A stretch of 64,000 nucleotides of DNA, taken from the NCBI RefSeq assembly GCF_024723255.1, contig NZ_JANIAC010000004.1:368735-432734 (forward strand). The letters run 5' to 3'. The translations under genes were made by a program, and so were the position numbers. The notes under the pieces are model-generated. The model was not told the DNA's origin. It saw nothing but the letters and a program-made list of their open reading frames with translations, and did not search any database. Shown here piece after piece: positions 1-9,600 of the stretch (positions within the stretch are counted from its first letter, which is position 1; each line of letters opens with the position of its first letter). Origin of the DNA: Aestuariibaculum sp. M13 (lineage in GTDB: Bacteria; Bacteroidota; Bacteroidia; Flavobacteriales; Flavobacteriaceae).

Positions 1-305
1 GAATGACTGAAATGTATTATATAGCGGCAGAAACAGAGCCAGACCCTGCGGTAGCTGCTGAATACATAAATACGGTTAGAGCTAACAGAGGTGTAGCAGG
101 AGATATAGAGCCTAGCAATTTACAAAACGAAATTTTTAAGGAGTATAAAAAAGAGTTTTACGGTGAAGGTCAGTTGTTCTTTTACTACAAACGCTTAAAT
201 GTACCAACTATAAATAGTGGAACACAAGGTGTATCTCCTTATACTATGGGAGCCGATCAATATGTGGTGCCATTACCATTGTCTGAAACTGATTACCGTA
301 ATTAA
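1..305 (+). CDS. RagB/SusD-family nutrient-binding outer-membrane lipoprotein, C-terminal fragment
   Basis: Only the last ~100 residues are inside the window; the reading frame is open to base 1 and continues upstream, so this is cut by the window edge and is not a pseudogene. The fragment aligns closely with the C-terminus of the complete SusD at 10036-11478: both have an EMYYIAAET stretch, LQNEIFKEY, GEGQLFFYYKR and a shared end QYVVPLPLSETDYR. SusD proteins are surface lipoproteins that cap the SusC barrel and bind the ligand. The matching SusC should lie just upstream of the window. Twelve bases separate it from the following DUF4843 gene, so the two are cotranscribed. The family call is certain; the ligand cannot be read from this fragment. 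Confidence 0.93.
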   Translation, partial: MTEMYYIAAETEPDPAVAAEYINTVRANRGVAGDIEPSNLQNEIFKEYKKEFYGEGQLFFYYKRLNVPTINSGTQGVSPYTMGADQYVVPLPLSETDYRN

Positions 306-316
306 AATTTAAGAAG

Positions 317-1108
317 ATGAAAAAATATATTTATATATCAATTTTAGCGTGCAGCACACTTCTTAGTTTAGTGGCTTGTGCTAAAGATGAACTACAGGAA
401 TTCGATACACTTGTTAGCAATGTTTATTTTGAATGGGCTAAAGAAGGAAGAGAAAATTATACTCAAACATTAGATAGTTTAGATTTTTCTTTTGTGCAAT
501 TTGATCAGTCGGTAACAGATACCATTATTAATGTGCCTGTTAAAATTTTAGGATATACTTCTAAAATGGACAGAACAGTTAATATAAAGATTTTAAGCGA
601 TAAAACTACAGCCGAAGAAGGTGTGAATTTTACAATGCCTACTTCGGTGGTATTACCAGCAGATTCAGTTAGAGCTTATATTCCAGTTACCTTATTTAGA
701 GATGCTTCTTTAAGAGAGGAAATTAAATCTGTAAGTTTTAAGTTGTTACCAAACCAATATTTTGGTACAGATATTTATACAACAGAAGAATATCATAATG
801 TAGATCGTCCATTAAGTTTTACGGAGTTCGAAATTACATTTTCTGATATTTTAACTAAGCCTTCCTATTGGGTGTCTATATATGATAACTATTTGGGAGA
901 GTGGTCTTCAAGAAAAATTTATTTGTTAGTTGAATTAACAGGCAAACCTCTAGATAGCTTCTTTTCAGGATATGCCACACCTTCTGGGTTATTTGCCGAC
1001 ACAAGAATTTTAAGAGATTATTTAGATGAACGTCGAGCAGCTAACGATCCTGTTATGGAGGCCGATGGTAGTGAGATGAGAGTTGGAGATAATGCTTACT
1101 CAATTTAA
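317..1108 (+). CDS. DUF4843 domain lipoprotein (cassette A)
   Basis: A 263-residue secreted lipoprotein. The N-terminus is a short lysine start, a hydrophobic segment and a lipobox ending LVAC (Cys21), so it should be lipidated; DUF4843 proteins in SusCD loci are expected at the outer membrane. The body is beta-rich and matches the paralogue at 11497-12285 along its length. Shared landmarks are FEWAKE/YKWAVE near residue 40, AEEGVNFTMP/AQEGVHFTLP, a P-V-T-L block, a LSFTEFEI/VSYTEFEI block and a SDILTKPSYW/SDILTQPQYW block. No catalytic motif is visible. It sits 12 bp after susD and 33 bp before the PKD-like gene. DUF4843 proteins regularly accompany SusCD pairs; I recall B. thetaiotaomicron BT2261-BT2264, where a SusCD with extra lipoproteins carried peptides. 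The exact function is unknown. Confidence 0.85.
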   Translation: MKKYIYISILACSTLLSLVACAKDELQEFDTLVSNVYFEWAKEGRENYTQTLDSLDFSFVQFDQSVTDTIINVPVKILGYTSKMDRTVNIKILSDKTTAEEGVNFTMPTSVVLPADSVRAYIPVTLFRDASLREEIKSVSFKLLPNQYFGTDIYTTEEYHNVDRPLSFTEFEITFSDILTKPSYWVSIYDNYLGEWSSRKIYLLVELTGKPLDSFFSGYATPSGLFADTRILRDYLDERRAANDPVMEADGSEMRVGDNAYSI

Positions 1109-1141
1109 TAAGTTGTTGAATTACATAATATTTAAAAAATT

Positions 1142-2647
1142 ATGAGATTAAATAAAATAAAATTACATTTTCTTGCTCTAACAGGTGCCTTAACATTGGG
1201 AGTATCTTGTATGGACGATGAAGGGAATTACGATTATAAAGATATTAATGAAGTAGAAATTAATGCTGTAAGCGAAGATTATACCGTAGAACGTTTTACA
1301 AACCTAGTTATAAATCCTGAAGTTAAATTCAGTATAGATGTAGACGGTGCAGGTGAGTATTCGTATAGATGGGTTGCCGTTACAGATGCTTCAGGAAAGC
1401 AACAAGCAACCGAGTTGGGAACAACCAAAAATCTTGATGCAGTTATTAATTTAAAACCTGGGGAATATATTGGTTACTATTTTGTTACCGATGAAAAAAC
1501 AGGAATTGAAACTCAATACGATTTTAACTTGGAAGTGATTAATACTACTTACGAAGGTTGGTTGGTGTTAAGCGATACCGACCAAAATCCAAGAGTAGAC
1601 ATGATTTCCTTGTATAATGGAGAATATCAGCCTTTTTATGATGTGTTTGCAGAAAATGGTTTAGAACTTAGTGGAGAAGCAAAATTCATGAATTGCTACA
1701 CTTTTACTAGGAATATGACTACGGGAGAGATTATTTATGGTGTTTATGTGTCTACCACAGGTAATGGAACAACCAGAGTAGATCCGGACACCTTTGAATG
1801 GTCGCCAGAAATGCGTGTATCGGCGGAGTTTCAAAGTCCACAACCAGAAGATTTGGAGTTGGATGCATTAGAGTCTCCAGTAGGGCTTAGCAGCTTTGCC
1901 TTGGTTGATAACAATGTTTATTTTTATAACTTTAGTATGCAAAGAGCCTATAGTAGTCCACTAAATACTATTGCAGGAGAGCGTTTTGATGTATCTCCAA
2001 TGATGGGAAAAGGTTATCAAACGTTTGCAGCTTTATATGATACAACCAATAAGCGTTATGTAAGAGCTTACCGAGGGGCTATGTATACGATGCCCGCATC
2101 GAGATCTACTAAATTCAACTACAATGACACAGGAATGGATCTTGTTTATATGACAAGTAATGATTATTCTGGGTTAAAAGGAAATTATGTGTTTAGTATA
2201 CTAAAAGATCCAGCTACTTCTAAACATTACTTAGCCAACTTTAATATTGGTAATTCGTCTCAAACTTACTATGAAGAAATAACAGGTGATGAAGAAGCGC
2301 CGTTTGCTCAGGCAGAACATATTGCTATAAATCCAGTTTATGGATATATTTACTACAATATCGGCTCTAAAGTGTATAGATACGACTGGACTAAGGTAAC
2401 ACCTGAGGTGCGATTAGAATTAGACGCTGGTAGCGATGAGATAACCTTGCTTAAATTTCATGATTTCGCAGGAGAGGTAAATACATCGTACGTAGAAATG
2501 CAAAACCATTTAATTGTTGGTCGTCATGATGGAATAGAAGGAACTTTAGAGTTCTATGATGTTCAAAATCTTGATAACCCATTAAATTTAGTGAGTTCTT
2601 ATTCAGGATTTGGTAAAGTAAAAAGCGTGGCATACAGACAGCGATAA
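1142..2647 (+). CDS. PKD-like family lipoprotein (cassette A)
   Basis: A 501-residue surface lipoprotein of the Bacteroidota PKD-like family. It has a signal segment with lipobox GVSC followed by the hallmark MDDEGNYDYK just after the lipid-bearing Cys23. Residues ~35-130 resemble a PKD/Ig-like beta-sandwich (YSYRWVAV, then PGEYIGYYFVTDEKT). The remainder (~140-501) looks like a propeller-type fold with repeated strands such as GWLVLSDTD and GIEGTLEFYDV. It ends in a motif shared with its paralogue at 12302-13807 (GFGKVKSVAYRQR versus GFGKIKSIAYRER). It is the last gene of cassette A before a hairpin at 2672-2702. A role as an accessory substrate-binding partner of SusCD is inferred from context. 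No enzyme motif was seen. Confidence 0.85.
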   Translation: MRLNKIKLHFLALTGALTLGVSCMDDEGNYDYKDINEVEINAVSEDYTVERFTNLVINPEVKFSIDVDGAGEYSYRWVAVTDASGKQQATELGTTKNLDAVINLKPGEYIGYYFVTDEKTGIETQYDFNLEVINTTYEGWLVLSDTDQNPRVDMISLYNGEYQPFYDVFAENGLELSGEAKFMNCYTFTRNMTTGEIIYGVYVSTTGNGTTRVDPDTFEWSPEMRVSAEFQSPQPEDLELDALESPVGLSSFALVDNNVYFYNFSMQRAYSSPLNTIAGERFDVSPMMGKGYQTFAALYDTTNKRYVRAYRGAMYTMPASRSTKFNYNDTGMDLVYMTSNDYSGLKGNYVFSILKDPATSKHYLANFNIGNSSQTYYEEITGDEEAPFAQAEHIAINPVYGYIYYNIGSKVYRYDWTKVTPEVRLELDAGSDEITLLKFHDFAGEVNTSYVEMQNHLIVGRHDGIEGTLEFYDVQNLDNPLNLVSSYSGFGKVKSVAYRQR

Positions 2648-2671
2648 GTATTATAGAATAAGATAAATTAT

Positions 2672-2702
2672 TAAAGGGTTGGTTTTAATAATCAACCCTT
2701 TA
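2672..2702 (+). terminator. Hairpin ending cassette A
   Basis: TAAAGGGTTG at 2672-2681 pairs perfectly with CAACCCTTTA at 2693-2702 across an 11-base loop. The downstream run is T-rich but interrupted, so termination may be partial. The 3' arm contains the first base of an in-frame ATG at 2702, which argues for the thioredoxin start at 2747 instead. Confidence 0.65.
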
Positions 2703-2746
2703 TGTTAATATTTGAAGTTTTGGCTCAAAAAAATCGAATAAAATTT

Positions 2747-3595
2747 ATGAAAACCATTATTAAAGGTCTTGTTTTTATATTTATATTGTTTAGTCCGTTA
2801 TTAAATTCTGCCCAAACAAATTTTTATAAAGCATCATGGGAAGAAGTACTTGTACAAGCCAAAAAAGAAAACAAATTAATATTTGTCGATTTGTATTTTA
2901 CAGGATGTTTTCCTTGTAAGCAAATGGACGATAAAGTGTTTCCAGACTCTAAAGTGGTTGAGGTGTTAAATACATCGTTTATCGCTTTTAAATCAGATAT
3001 TTTTAAGGAAGATATTGGTAAAAAAATTGCCCGAAAATATGGTGTCACAGGGTTTCCTTCGTTTATTGTTTTAGATGCTAACGGGAATACTATAGAGGTT
3101 ACTTCAGGGTATCATGGTGTAGAGGAATTAGTCGCGGTATTAGAATTGGCAAAGTCTAATGAGAGTAAAAAGCAATTTAAAGCGTATTCAAAAGCTTTAG
3201 AAGGAGAGTACCCCGAATTTTACAATGATGCATACCTAAAGAACAAACGACAAGTGCCTTTCGAGGTGGTCGATGCGTATCTAAAATCTCAGAAAAATTT
3301 AAGTGAAGAAATACCATTTTTAATCATTACAGGTCTACGAATTGGAGGTGAATATACCGATTATATTATAGAAAATGCATCGTCACTTTCCAGTGCTTAT
3401 GGACATGTCCCTGTACGAAACTATATCGCTTCTACAGTGAACTTAAAAGCAAAGGTTTTTGCGAGTAATAATGATATTTCTGGTTTTAATAAATTTTTAA
3501 GGAAGGTTAAGCCTCATTTTACCGAAAGTGAATGGGAACGATTTAGAGAAGGTTTTGATAAAACTTTTGAAAAAAACAGAGGTGAATCGAAATAG
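2747..3595 (+). CDS. Secreted thioredoxin-fold protein (CFPC active site)
   Basis: A periplasmic thiol-disulfide protein of 282 residues from the ATG at 2747. I chose this start because the protein then opens with a clean signal peptide (lysine, hydrophobic core, cleavage near NSAQ). The in-frame ATG at 2702 overlaps the preceding hairpin and would bury the signal. Residues ~25-135 form a thioredoxin-like domain of the DUF255/thioredoxin_7 type with C54-F-P-C57 and the cis-proline region VTGFPSFIVLD. Residues ~140-282 are helical and unassigned. It precedes a TlpA-type lipoprotein by 50 bp, and the pair is followed by a strong terminator. In context it is a candidate reducer of disulfides in imported peptides or in the uptake proteins. 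The redox role is family knowledge; the substrate is unknown. Confidence 0.85.
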   Translation: MKTIIKGLVFIFILFSPLLNSAQTNFYKASWEEVLVQAKKENKLIFVDLYFTGCFPCKQMDDKVFPDSKVVEVLNTSFIAFKSDIFKEDIGKKIARKYGVTGFPSFIVLDANGNTIEVTSGYHGVEELVAVLELAKSNESKKQFKAYSKALEGEYPEFYNDAYLKNKRQVPFEVVDAYLKSQKNLSEEIPFLIITGLRIGGEYTDYIIENASSLSSAYGHVPVRNYIASTVNLKAKVFASNNDISGFNKFLRKVKPHFTESEWERFREGFDKTFEKNRGESK

Positions 3596-3645
3596 AAAAG
3601 AAATAGATATATATTTAAAAACAGAAAAGATAATTTAGAATTAAA

Positions 3646-4692
3646 ATGAACCAAATTAAAACTTTAGCATTATTAATTGTGGTAGGTGGTGTGTTTGCCT
3701 GCAAAGCAAATCGGTCACATCCTAATTTTGTTGAAATATCAGGAACTATACATAATGCTAAATCTAAAGAGGTTACGCTTTATACTATGGGAGGTGATAA
3801 TAAAACAATTACCATTCAGGAAAATGGAACCTTTAAAGATACGTTCGCTGTGAAGTCCGGTAAATCAGATTTTCAAATGTTATTAAACGAAGATCAGGTG
3901 ATGACTAAATTATATGCCGAGAATGGAGCCAATATTTATTTAGAGGTAGATGCAAGTGATTTTAAAAATACAATAAAGTTTAGTAATGACTTTGCTGATT
4001 ATAATAATTATCAAAGTGAGAAATACAGAATTATCAGCTCTGATATAGGTTTCGACCCTAAAATTTGGTATCGTTTTGATGAAGCTGAATTTGAAGAACA
4101 TGTTAATACGTTAAGAGGAACCTTAAATACTGCTTTGCATTCCTATAAAACTATTACTCCAGAGCAAATAGAAAAAGAAAATACTTTTACAGAGCGCTAT
4201 ATTAAAAATATTACTTCAAAATATGAGAAAGAACATAGTTTTGCCACAAAGTTAGATAAAGGGAGCGTTTCTCCTGAATTTGTTGATTATGAAAATTATG
4301 ATGGCTCTAAAACATCGCTTTCAGATTTTAAAGGTAAGTATGTGTTTATAGATGTCTGGGCAACCTGGTGTACACCGTGTAAGGCTCAAATTCCTTATTT
4401 AGAAGAATTGGAAAAGGAGTATAAAGATGAGAATATCGTTTTTGTTAGTATGTCTGTTGATAAACCATCAGATAAGGAAAAATGGAGCAAAATGGTGAAA
4501 GATAAACATATGTCTGGAGTACAAATATTGGCTCCAAATGCTACAAAATCTGAGTTTGCTTTGGCCTATAATATAAATTCCATTCCAAGATTTATATTAA
4601 TCGATCCGCAAGGTAATATTGTAGATTTCGATGCGCCAAGACCATCAAATAAAGAAGCAATTCACAAATTATTAGATATTGTGAAATCTTAA
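3646..4692 (+). CDS. TlpA-family thiol-disulfide lipoprotein (CTPC)
   Basis: A 348-residue lipoprotein: signal with lipobox VFAC (Cys19), an N-terminal beta-rich domain of the DUF4369 type (residues ~28-120, ISGTIHNAKSKEVTLY), a helical linker, and a C-terminal TlpA/AhpC-TSA-like thioredoxin domain (~205-348). The active site is WATWC242-T-P-C245, with cis-Pro in NSIPRFILIDPQG. It closely resembles the protein at 19821-20819 in domain order and in the ending (DAPRPS). Such Bacteroidota lipoproteins are envelope thioredoxins, normally kept reduced by DsbD/CcdA-type proteins, and a DsbD is encoded 13 kb downstream. CTPC instead of CGPC suggests a shifted redox potential. It ends the operon at the terminator 4704-4741. 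Confidence 0.9.
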   Translation: MNQIKTLALLIVVGGVFACKANRSHPNFVEISGTIHNAKSKEVTLYTMGGDNKTITIQENGTFKDTFAVKSGKSDFQMLLNEDQVMTKLYAENGANIYLEVDASDFKNTIKFSNDFADYNNYQSEKYRIISSDIGFDPKIWYRFDEAEFEEHVNTLRGTLNTALHSYKTITPEQIEKENTFTERYIKNITSKYEKEHSFATKLDKGSVSPEFVDYENYDGSKTSLSDFKGKYVFIDVWATWCTPCKAQIPYLEELEKEYKDENIVFVSMSVDKPSDKEKWSKMVKDKHMSGVQILAPNATKSEFALAYNINSIPRFILIDPQGNIVDFDAPRPSNKEAIHKLLDIVKS

Positions 4693-4703
4693 AATAAAAA
4701 CAA

Positions 4704-4741
4704 AAACAAAACGGCAATTCATTTGAATTGCCGTTTTGTTT
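4704..4741 (+). terminator. Rho-independent terminator
   Basis: An 18-bp perfect stem: 4704-4721 pairs with 4724-4741 around a TT turn, GC-rich in the middle, flanked by A-rich and T-rich sequence. It separates the cassette A/thioredoxin transcript from the sigma factor gene. Confidence 0.9.
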
Positions 4742-4791
4742 TATGTAAGATTTTTTTATTAGATTTATAATTAAATTCGCTCTAAGTCAAG

Positions 4792-5352
4792 ATGATGAAC
4801 CTTATTTTACAAGGCATAAGAAATAAAGATGAACAAGTTTTTAAAAACTTGTTCGATAGTCATTATAATGGCTTGGTAGCTTATGCTAATGGCTTTTTAT
4901 TTGATAAGGACGCGAGTGAAGATTTAGTACAGGAGGTATTTATCTACATTTGGGAAAATGCTTCTAAAATGGACGTGCACACTTCGCTAAATAGTTATCT
5001 CTACACAATGGTTAGAAATCGTTGTTTTAATTATTTAAAATCGATAAAGATTACTGATAATTTTAAATTACTCGAATTTAATATAGAATTGTTTTCAGAG
5101 CATGTTGTTGAAACTGCTTCAGAAGATGATAAAAAAATTATATATCATCAAATTTTAAAAATTATCGATTCGCTTCCCGAAAAAATGCAGGAAATAGTCC
5201 GTTTAAAATTTATTCAAAATTATACTTACCTTGAAATAGCTGAAGAGCTTGGTGTTTCTGTAAACACGGTAAAAACGCAGCTTAAGCGATCAAAAATAAA
5301 AATTACAGAAATGATTACAGTTGTTTTAGTTTTACTCGATTTGAAGAGATAA
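4792..5352 (+). CDS. ECF sigma factor, Bacteroidetes FecI-like RNA polymerase sigma-70
   Basis: A 186-residue extracytoplasmic-function sigma factor. Region 2 spans ~18-65 (LFDSHYNGLVAYANGF, DLVQEVFIYIWEN) and region 4 spans ~125-175 (SLPEKMQEIVRLKF, then the helix-turn-helix YLEIAEELGVSVNTVKTQLKRSK). It is the type paired with FecR anti-sigma factors and SusC-type receptors bearing an STN domain, both found directly downstream. It lies 101 bp before fecR and 50 bp after a terminator, so it starts its own transcript. The start may be 4792 or the adjacent ATG at 4795. It likely activates the SusCD cassette B and possibly cassette A. Family certain, regulon inferred. Confidence 0.95.
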   Translation: MMNLILQGIRNKDEQVFKNLFDSHYNGLVAYANGFLFDKDASEDLVQEVFIYIWENASKMDVHTSLNSYLYTMVRNRCFNYLKSIKITDNFKLLEFNIELFSEHVVETASEDDKKIIYHQILKIIDSLPEKMQEIVRLKFIQNYTYLEIAEELGVSVNTVKTQLKRSKIKITEMITVVLVLLDLKR

Positions 5353-5453
5353 ATGAAAGTTTTTAACATTTTTGTTAAAAAATTATAAAAATTTGTCACC
5401 CATTGTTAAGGTTGTGTTGTCGTAGTGTTAAACGAAGACATTAAACCAAACAA

Positions 5454-6587
5454 ATGGAATTCAAATTAATCATTAAAAAACTAAACGATACCATAACAGA
5501 GGAGGAGAACATTCAGTTTGAATCTTGGTATCAGGAATCTCAAAGACATCGGGATTATTTCGAACACGTCAAGAATAACTATTCAGATTCAATAAATGAT
5601 ATCGATATTGATAAAGACGCTGCCTGGGAACTTCTTGAGGAAAAAATAAAAGCTTCTCAAAACCAAACATCATCATATTGGAAATATGCTGTTGCAGCGA
5701 TGGTAGTTATTTTACTTAGCGTTCCGGTTTTTACTAAGCTTTTAAAAGAATCATCATCTTCACAAGAATTTGTAACGACTAAAATTTTACCTGGAGTAGA
5801 TAAAGCTATTTTAACTTTAGATGATGGCACTCAAATCGCTTTAGAAAACGGAGCTAATTATGAGAAAGAAAACATTGTTAGTAACGGCGAAAAAATAGTC
5901 TACAAATCGCAGGCTAAGAAAAACAATGTTGTTGTTTACAATACCTTAAGCATACCAAGAGGCGGCGAGTTTTCTATGGAACTTTCTGATGGTACTAAGG
6001 TTCAGTTAAACTCTGAAACTCAAATAAAATATCCTGTAAACTTTATAAAAGGAAGGACCAGACAAGTAGAACTTGTTTATGGGGAAGCTTATTTTGAAGT
6101 ATCATCAAGTGATGAAAATGAGGGAAGCAAGTTTTTTGTATTGAATAATAGTCAAAGCATAGAAGTTGTTGGTACAAAGTTTAATGTGAAGGCATATAAA
6201 GATGAGGACTTTATTTATACCACTTTAGCTGAAGGAAAAGTACAAGTTGAAAGTGAGAACGGAACATTTTTATTAGAGCCAGGAGAACAGACTGTTTTTA
6301 ATACAAAAACTAAAGAAATTAGTAAAACAATCACCGATGTATATGCCGAATTAGCCTGGATTGATGGCGACTTTATGTTTAATAAAAAGCCATTGCTGGA
6401 TATTATAAAGGTATTGTCGCGTTGGTATGATGTGGACTTTGTTATTCAAGGAGAATCAATTAAACATCAAAAGTTTAACGGGCAATTAAGCCGAAAACAA
6501 AATTTAGAAATCATATTAGAATTAATAAAGACTACAGAAAAGCTTGAGTCTTATGAAATAAAAGGAAAAACAATCATTTTGAAATAA
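5454..6587 (+). CDS. FecR-family anti-sigma factor
   Basis: A 377-residue single-pass inner-membrane regulator. Residues 1-73 are the cytoplasmic, acidic anti-sigma part. One membrane segment lies at ~75-97 (YWKYAVAAMVVILLSVPV). The periplasmic FecR domain covers ~165-275 (IPRGGEFSMELSDGTKVQLN, VELVYGEAYFEVS, EVVGTKFNVKAY), and a DUF4974 secretin-like STN-partner domain covers ~305-377 (WIDGDFMFNKKPLLDIIKVL). It follows the ECF sigma gene and precedes SusC. By family precedent it holds the sigma factor until the STN domain of the loaded SusC signals across the periplasm. Confidence 0.95.
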   Translation: MEFKLIIKKLNDTITEEENIQFESWYQESQRHRDYFEHVKNNYSDSINDIDIDKDAAWELLEEKIKASQNQTSSYWKYAVAAMVVILLSVPVFTKLLKESSSSQEFVTTKILPGVDKAILTLDDGTQIALENGANYEKENIVSNGEKIVYKSQAKKNNVVVYNTLSIPRGGEFSMELSDGTKVQLNSETQIKYPVNFIKGRTRQVELVYGEAYFEVSSSDENEGSKFFVLNNSQSIEVVGTKFNVKAYKDEDFIYTTLAEGKVQVESENGTFLLEPGEQTVFNTKTKEISKTITDVYAELAWIDGDFMFNKKPLLDIIKVLSRWYDVDFVIQGESIKHQKFNGQLSRKQNLEIILELIKTTEKLESYEIKGKTIILK

Positions 6588-6594
6588 AAAAAAA

Positions 6595-6638
6595 GAGGGA
6601 AAAGAATATAAACCTTGGACCGTGAATATTTCTCCCTC
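6595..6638 (+). promoter_or_regulatory. Inverted repeat between fecR and susC
   Basis: GAGGGA (6595-6600) pairs with TCCCTC (6633-6638), and flanking A/T-rich bases extend it imperfectly around a loop of roughly 25 bases. There is no T-run, so it is a poor terminator. It may be an RNA structure that sets the relative expression of fecR and susC, or an operator. Function not shown. Confidence 0.4.
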
Positions 6639-6695
6639 CTTATACATTGAAAATAATTAATTAAAAAGGTTTAACTAACTAATTCATGCAAATTT

Positions 6696-9600
6696 ATGAA
6701 AATTAACTTAATTAACCTCCGTGCCTTGTTGGGTAAACGGTGTTTAAAAATTATGATGCGAACTCTGATTTTTTCCTGGTGTTTTACAGTCTTTAGTTTG
6801 GCGCCCTCAAATACGTTATCTCAGAATACCAAAATTGTGGTAGATGAAGATAAAGCCGTAACTATAGATCAAGTTTTTAGCATGATCAGTCATCAAACAG
6901 ATTATAATTTTATCTATTCTGATGATTTGTTTGAAAACATGTCTTTGGTACATCTTAAAAAAGGAAAAATTAAAATTGTTGATTTATTAAAAGAATGTAT
7001 TATTTCAAATCGTTTGAATTTTTCGATTTCTGAATTTAATACCATCATAATAAAGAAACCTAAACTGGTTCAGGAAACCATTAGGGGTGTTGTAAAAGAC
7101 CAGAGCGGAATGCCTCTTCCGGGAGTTACAATTTTAATAAAAGGAACTAACAAAGGAACAACAACCGACTTTGACGGACAATATGCTGTTTATGCCGACG
7201 ATGAAACCGTTTTGGTATTTAGTTATATTGGGTATAAAACCACAGAGATTGTTGTAGGTGAAAAAACTAAAATAGATGTGGTTCTAGAACCGGATTTAAG
7301 TGAACTGGAAGAGGTTGTAGTTACCGGAATTGTTGAAAGAAAGAGAGAAAGTTTTACAGGGGCTGTAACAACAGTTTCAGGTGAAGAGTTAAAAGCCATT
7401 GGCAATTTAAATATTATAGAAAGTTTAAAAACTTTAGATCCTTCGTTCGTTATAGTAGAAAATAATAATTTAGGATCGAACCCTAATAGAATTCCAGATA
7501 TAGAAGTTCGAGGAAAAACCAGTGTGTCTACAGATAATTTAAGAGATGAATTTGGGAATAATCCAAACCAGCCATTATTTATTTTAGATGGTTTTGAAAC
7601 CACCCTTCGTGCAATTATAGATTTAGATATGAGTCGTGTGGCATCTATTACTATTTTAAAAGATGCATCCTCTACGGCGCTTTATGGGGCAAAGGCAGCT
7701 AACGGTGTTATTGTTGTGGAAACAGTAAAACCAAAATCGGGAAAATTAAGAATTATGTATAATGCCGATTTACGATTAGAAATGCCAGACTTAACCGACT
7801 ATAATTTAATGGATGCCGAGCAAAAGCTTGAATATGAGAAACTGTCAGGGTTATATTATTCAGCAGATGCAACCGATCAAAAAATATTCGATAGAAGATA
7901 TAATACCATACTGGCAGAAGTAAAAAGAGGTGTGGATACGTATTGGTTAAACGAACCATTACAGGTTGGGGTTACTCAAGGACATTCTATTTATGCCGAC
8001 GGAGGGGATAATGTTTTTACCTACGGTGTAGGCGTGAATTATAGAAATCTTAAAGGTGTAATGAAGGGTTCTAATCGAGAGACCTGGGGAGCCAATATTG
8101 ATTTAACTTATCGTAAAGATAAATTGAATATCACCAACCGATTAAGAGTTAATGGGTACGACTCAAACGAATCGCCTTATGGTTCTTTTTCAAATTTTGC
8201 GAAGGCCAATCCTTATTTCAGAAAAACCGATGAAGAAGGAAATATTACGAAGTTTTTAGATATCGATGGGTTGTTTGGAACAAGCTACAATAATCCTTTG
8301 TATAACGGAACACTTAATGTGCTTAACAATACTGATAATTTATTACTTACCAACAACCTTCAGGCTATTTATTCCTTTAATAGTAAGTTTAGAGTACAGT
8401 CTGGTCTTCAGCTTAGTAAAGGTATAACAACAACGGAAGTGTTTTTACCACCTGAGCATACAGACTTCAAAGGTGCCAATTACAAACAACGTGGTAGTTA
8501 CACAAATACACGAACAGACAATTTTAATTTCAGATTAAATACCATGGCCACATATGCTCAGGTATTTAACGAAAAACACAGTGTCACAACAAATATTCGT
8601 GGTGAAGTAGAAGAAACAAGTTTTGATCGCTTATCAGTTAAAGCGGTTGGATTTCCTTTAGGGACAAATGGTAATCCTGCTTATGCTTTTAGTTATCAGC
8701 CAGATTCTAAGCCATCAACGGCTCAAAGTAAATATAGAAGAGTAAATGTATTGGCAAGTGCAAACTATGCTTTCGATAATACATATTTTTTAGATGCAAC
8801 GTATCGTCTTGATGGGTCTACTTCCTTTGGCTCTAATGAGAAATATTCGCCATTCTGGTCTGCTGGTGCTGGTGTTAATTTACATAGTGCATTCAATATT
8901 AATCCAGAGGTAATGTCTCAGTTAAGGTTAAGAGGAAATATAGGTTCTGTGGGTAACCAAGGTTTCGGAAATCTGTCATCGGTTACAATTTATGGTTTTG
9001 AGCAGTATGTAAATGTTTTTGGTCAGGCAGTTACCGTGAATACCTTGGCTAACCCCGACCTACAATGGCAAAATACCCTAACAACCAGTGTGGGAATAGA
9101 CATGACCATGTTTGGAAATAGAGTTAATGCTACTTTTAATGCCTATACAAAAAAGACAGATCCGCTAGTAGTTAAAATTGACCTGCCATCATCAACTGGT
9201 GTATACGGATATCCTATTAATGCCGGTTATATGGATACAAGAGGTATAGAGGCTATTTTAAGAGTATCGCCAATTTATAATCCAAAAGAGAATTTTATTT
9301 GGACGCTTGGCTTAACGGCAAGCGCACTTAAAAATGAATATGGGGGCTTTAATAATATTTTAGAATCGCTTAACGATCAGGAACGTCAAAATGCAAGTTT
9401 AATTCGTTACACAGATGGTTATAGTCCAGACGATATGTGGGCGGTAGAATCTTTAGGTATTGATCCAGGAACAGGTAGAGAGGTGTTTCAAACTTTAGAT
9501 GGAGTGCCAACTTATGTTTACAATTCAGATGACGTAAAAGTTATGGGGAATTCCAGACCTACAGTAGAGGGAGTTGTAAGTAGTAATCTGCGTTTTAAAA

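Noticed and set aside
7223..7603. 126-codon open frame on the minus strand inside susC
   Set aside because: It lies wholly within the SusC plug region, which has strong family motifs in the + frame; the minus frame has no recognisable domain.
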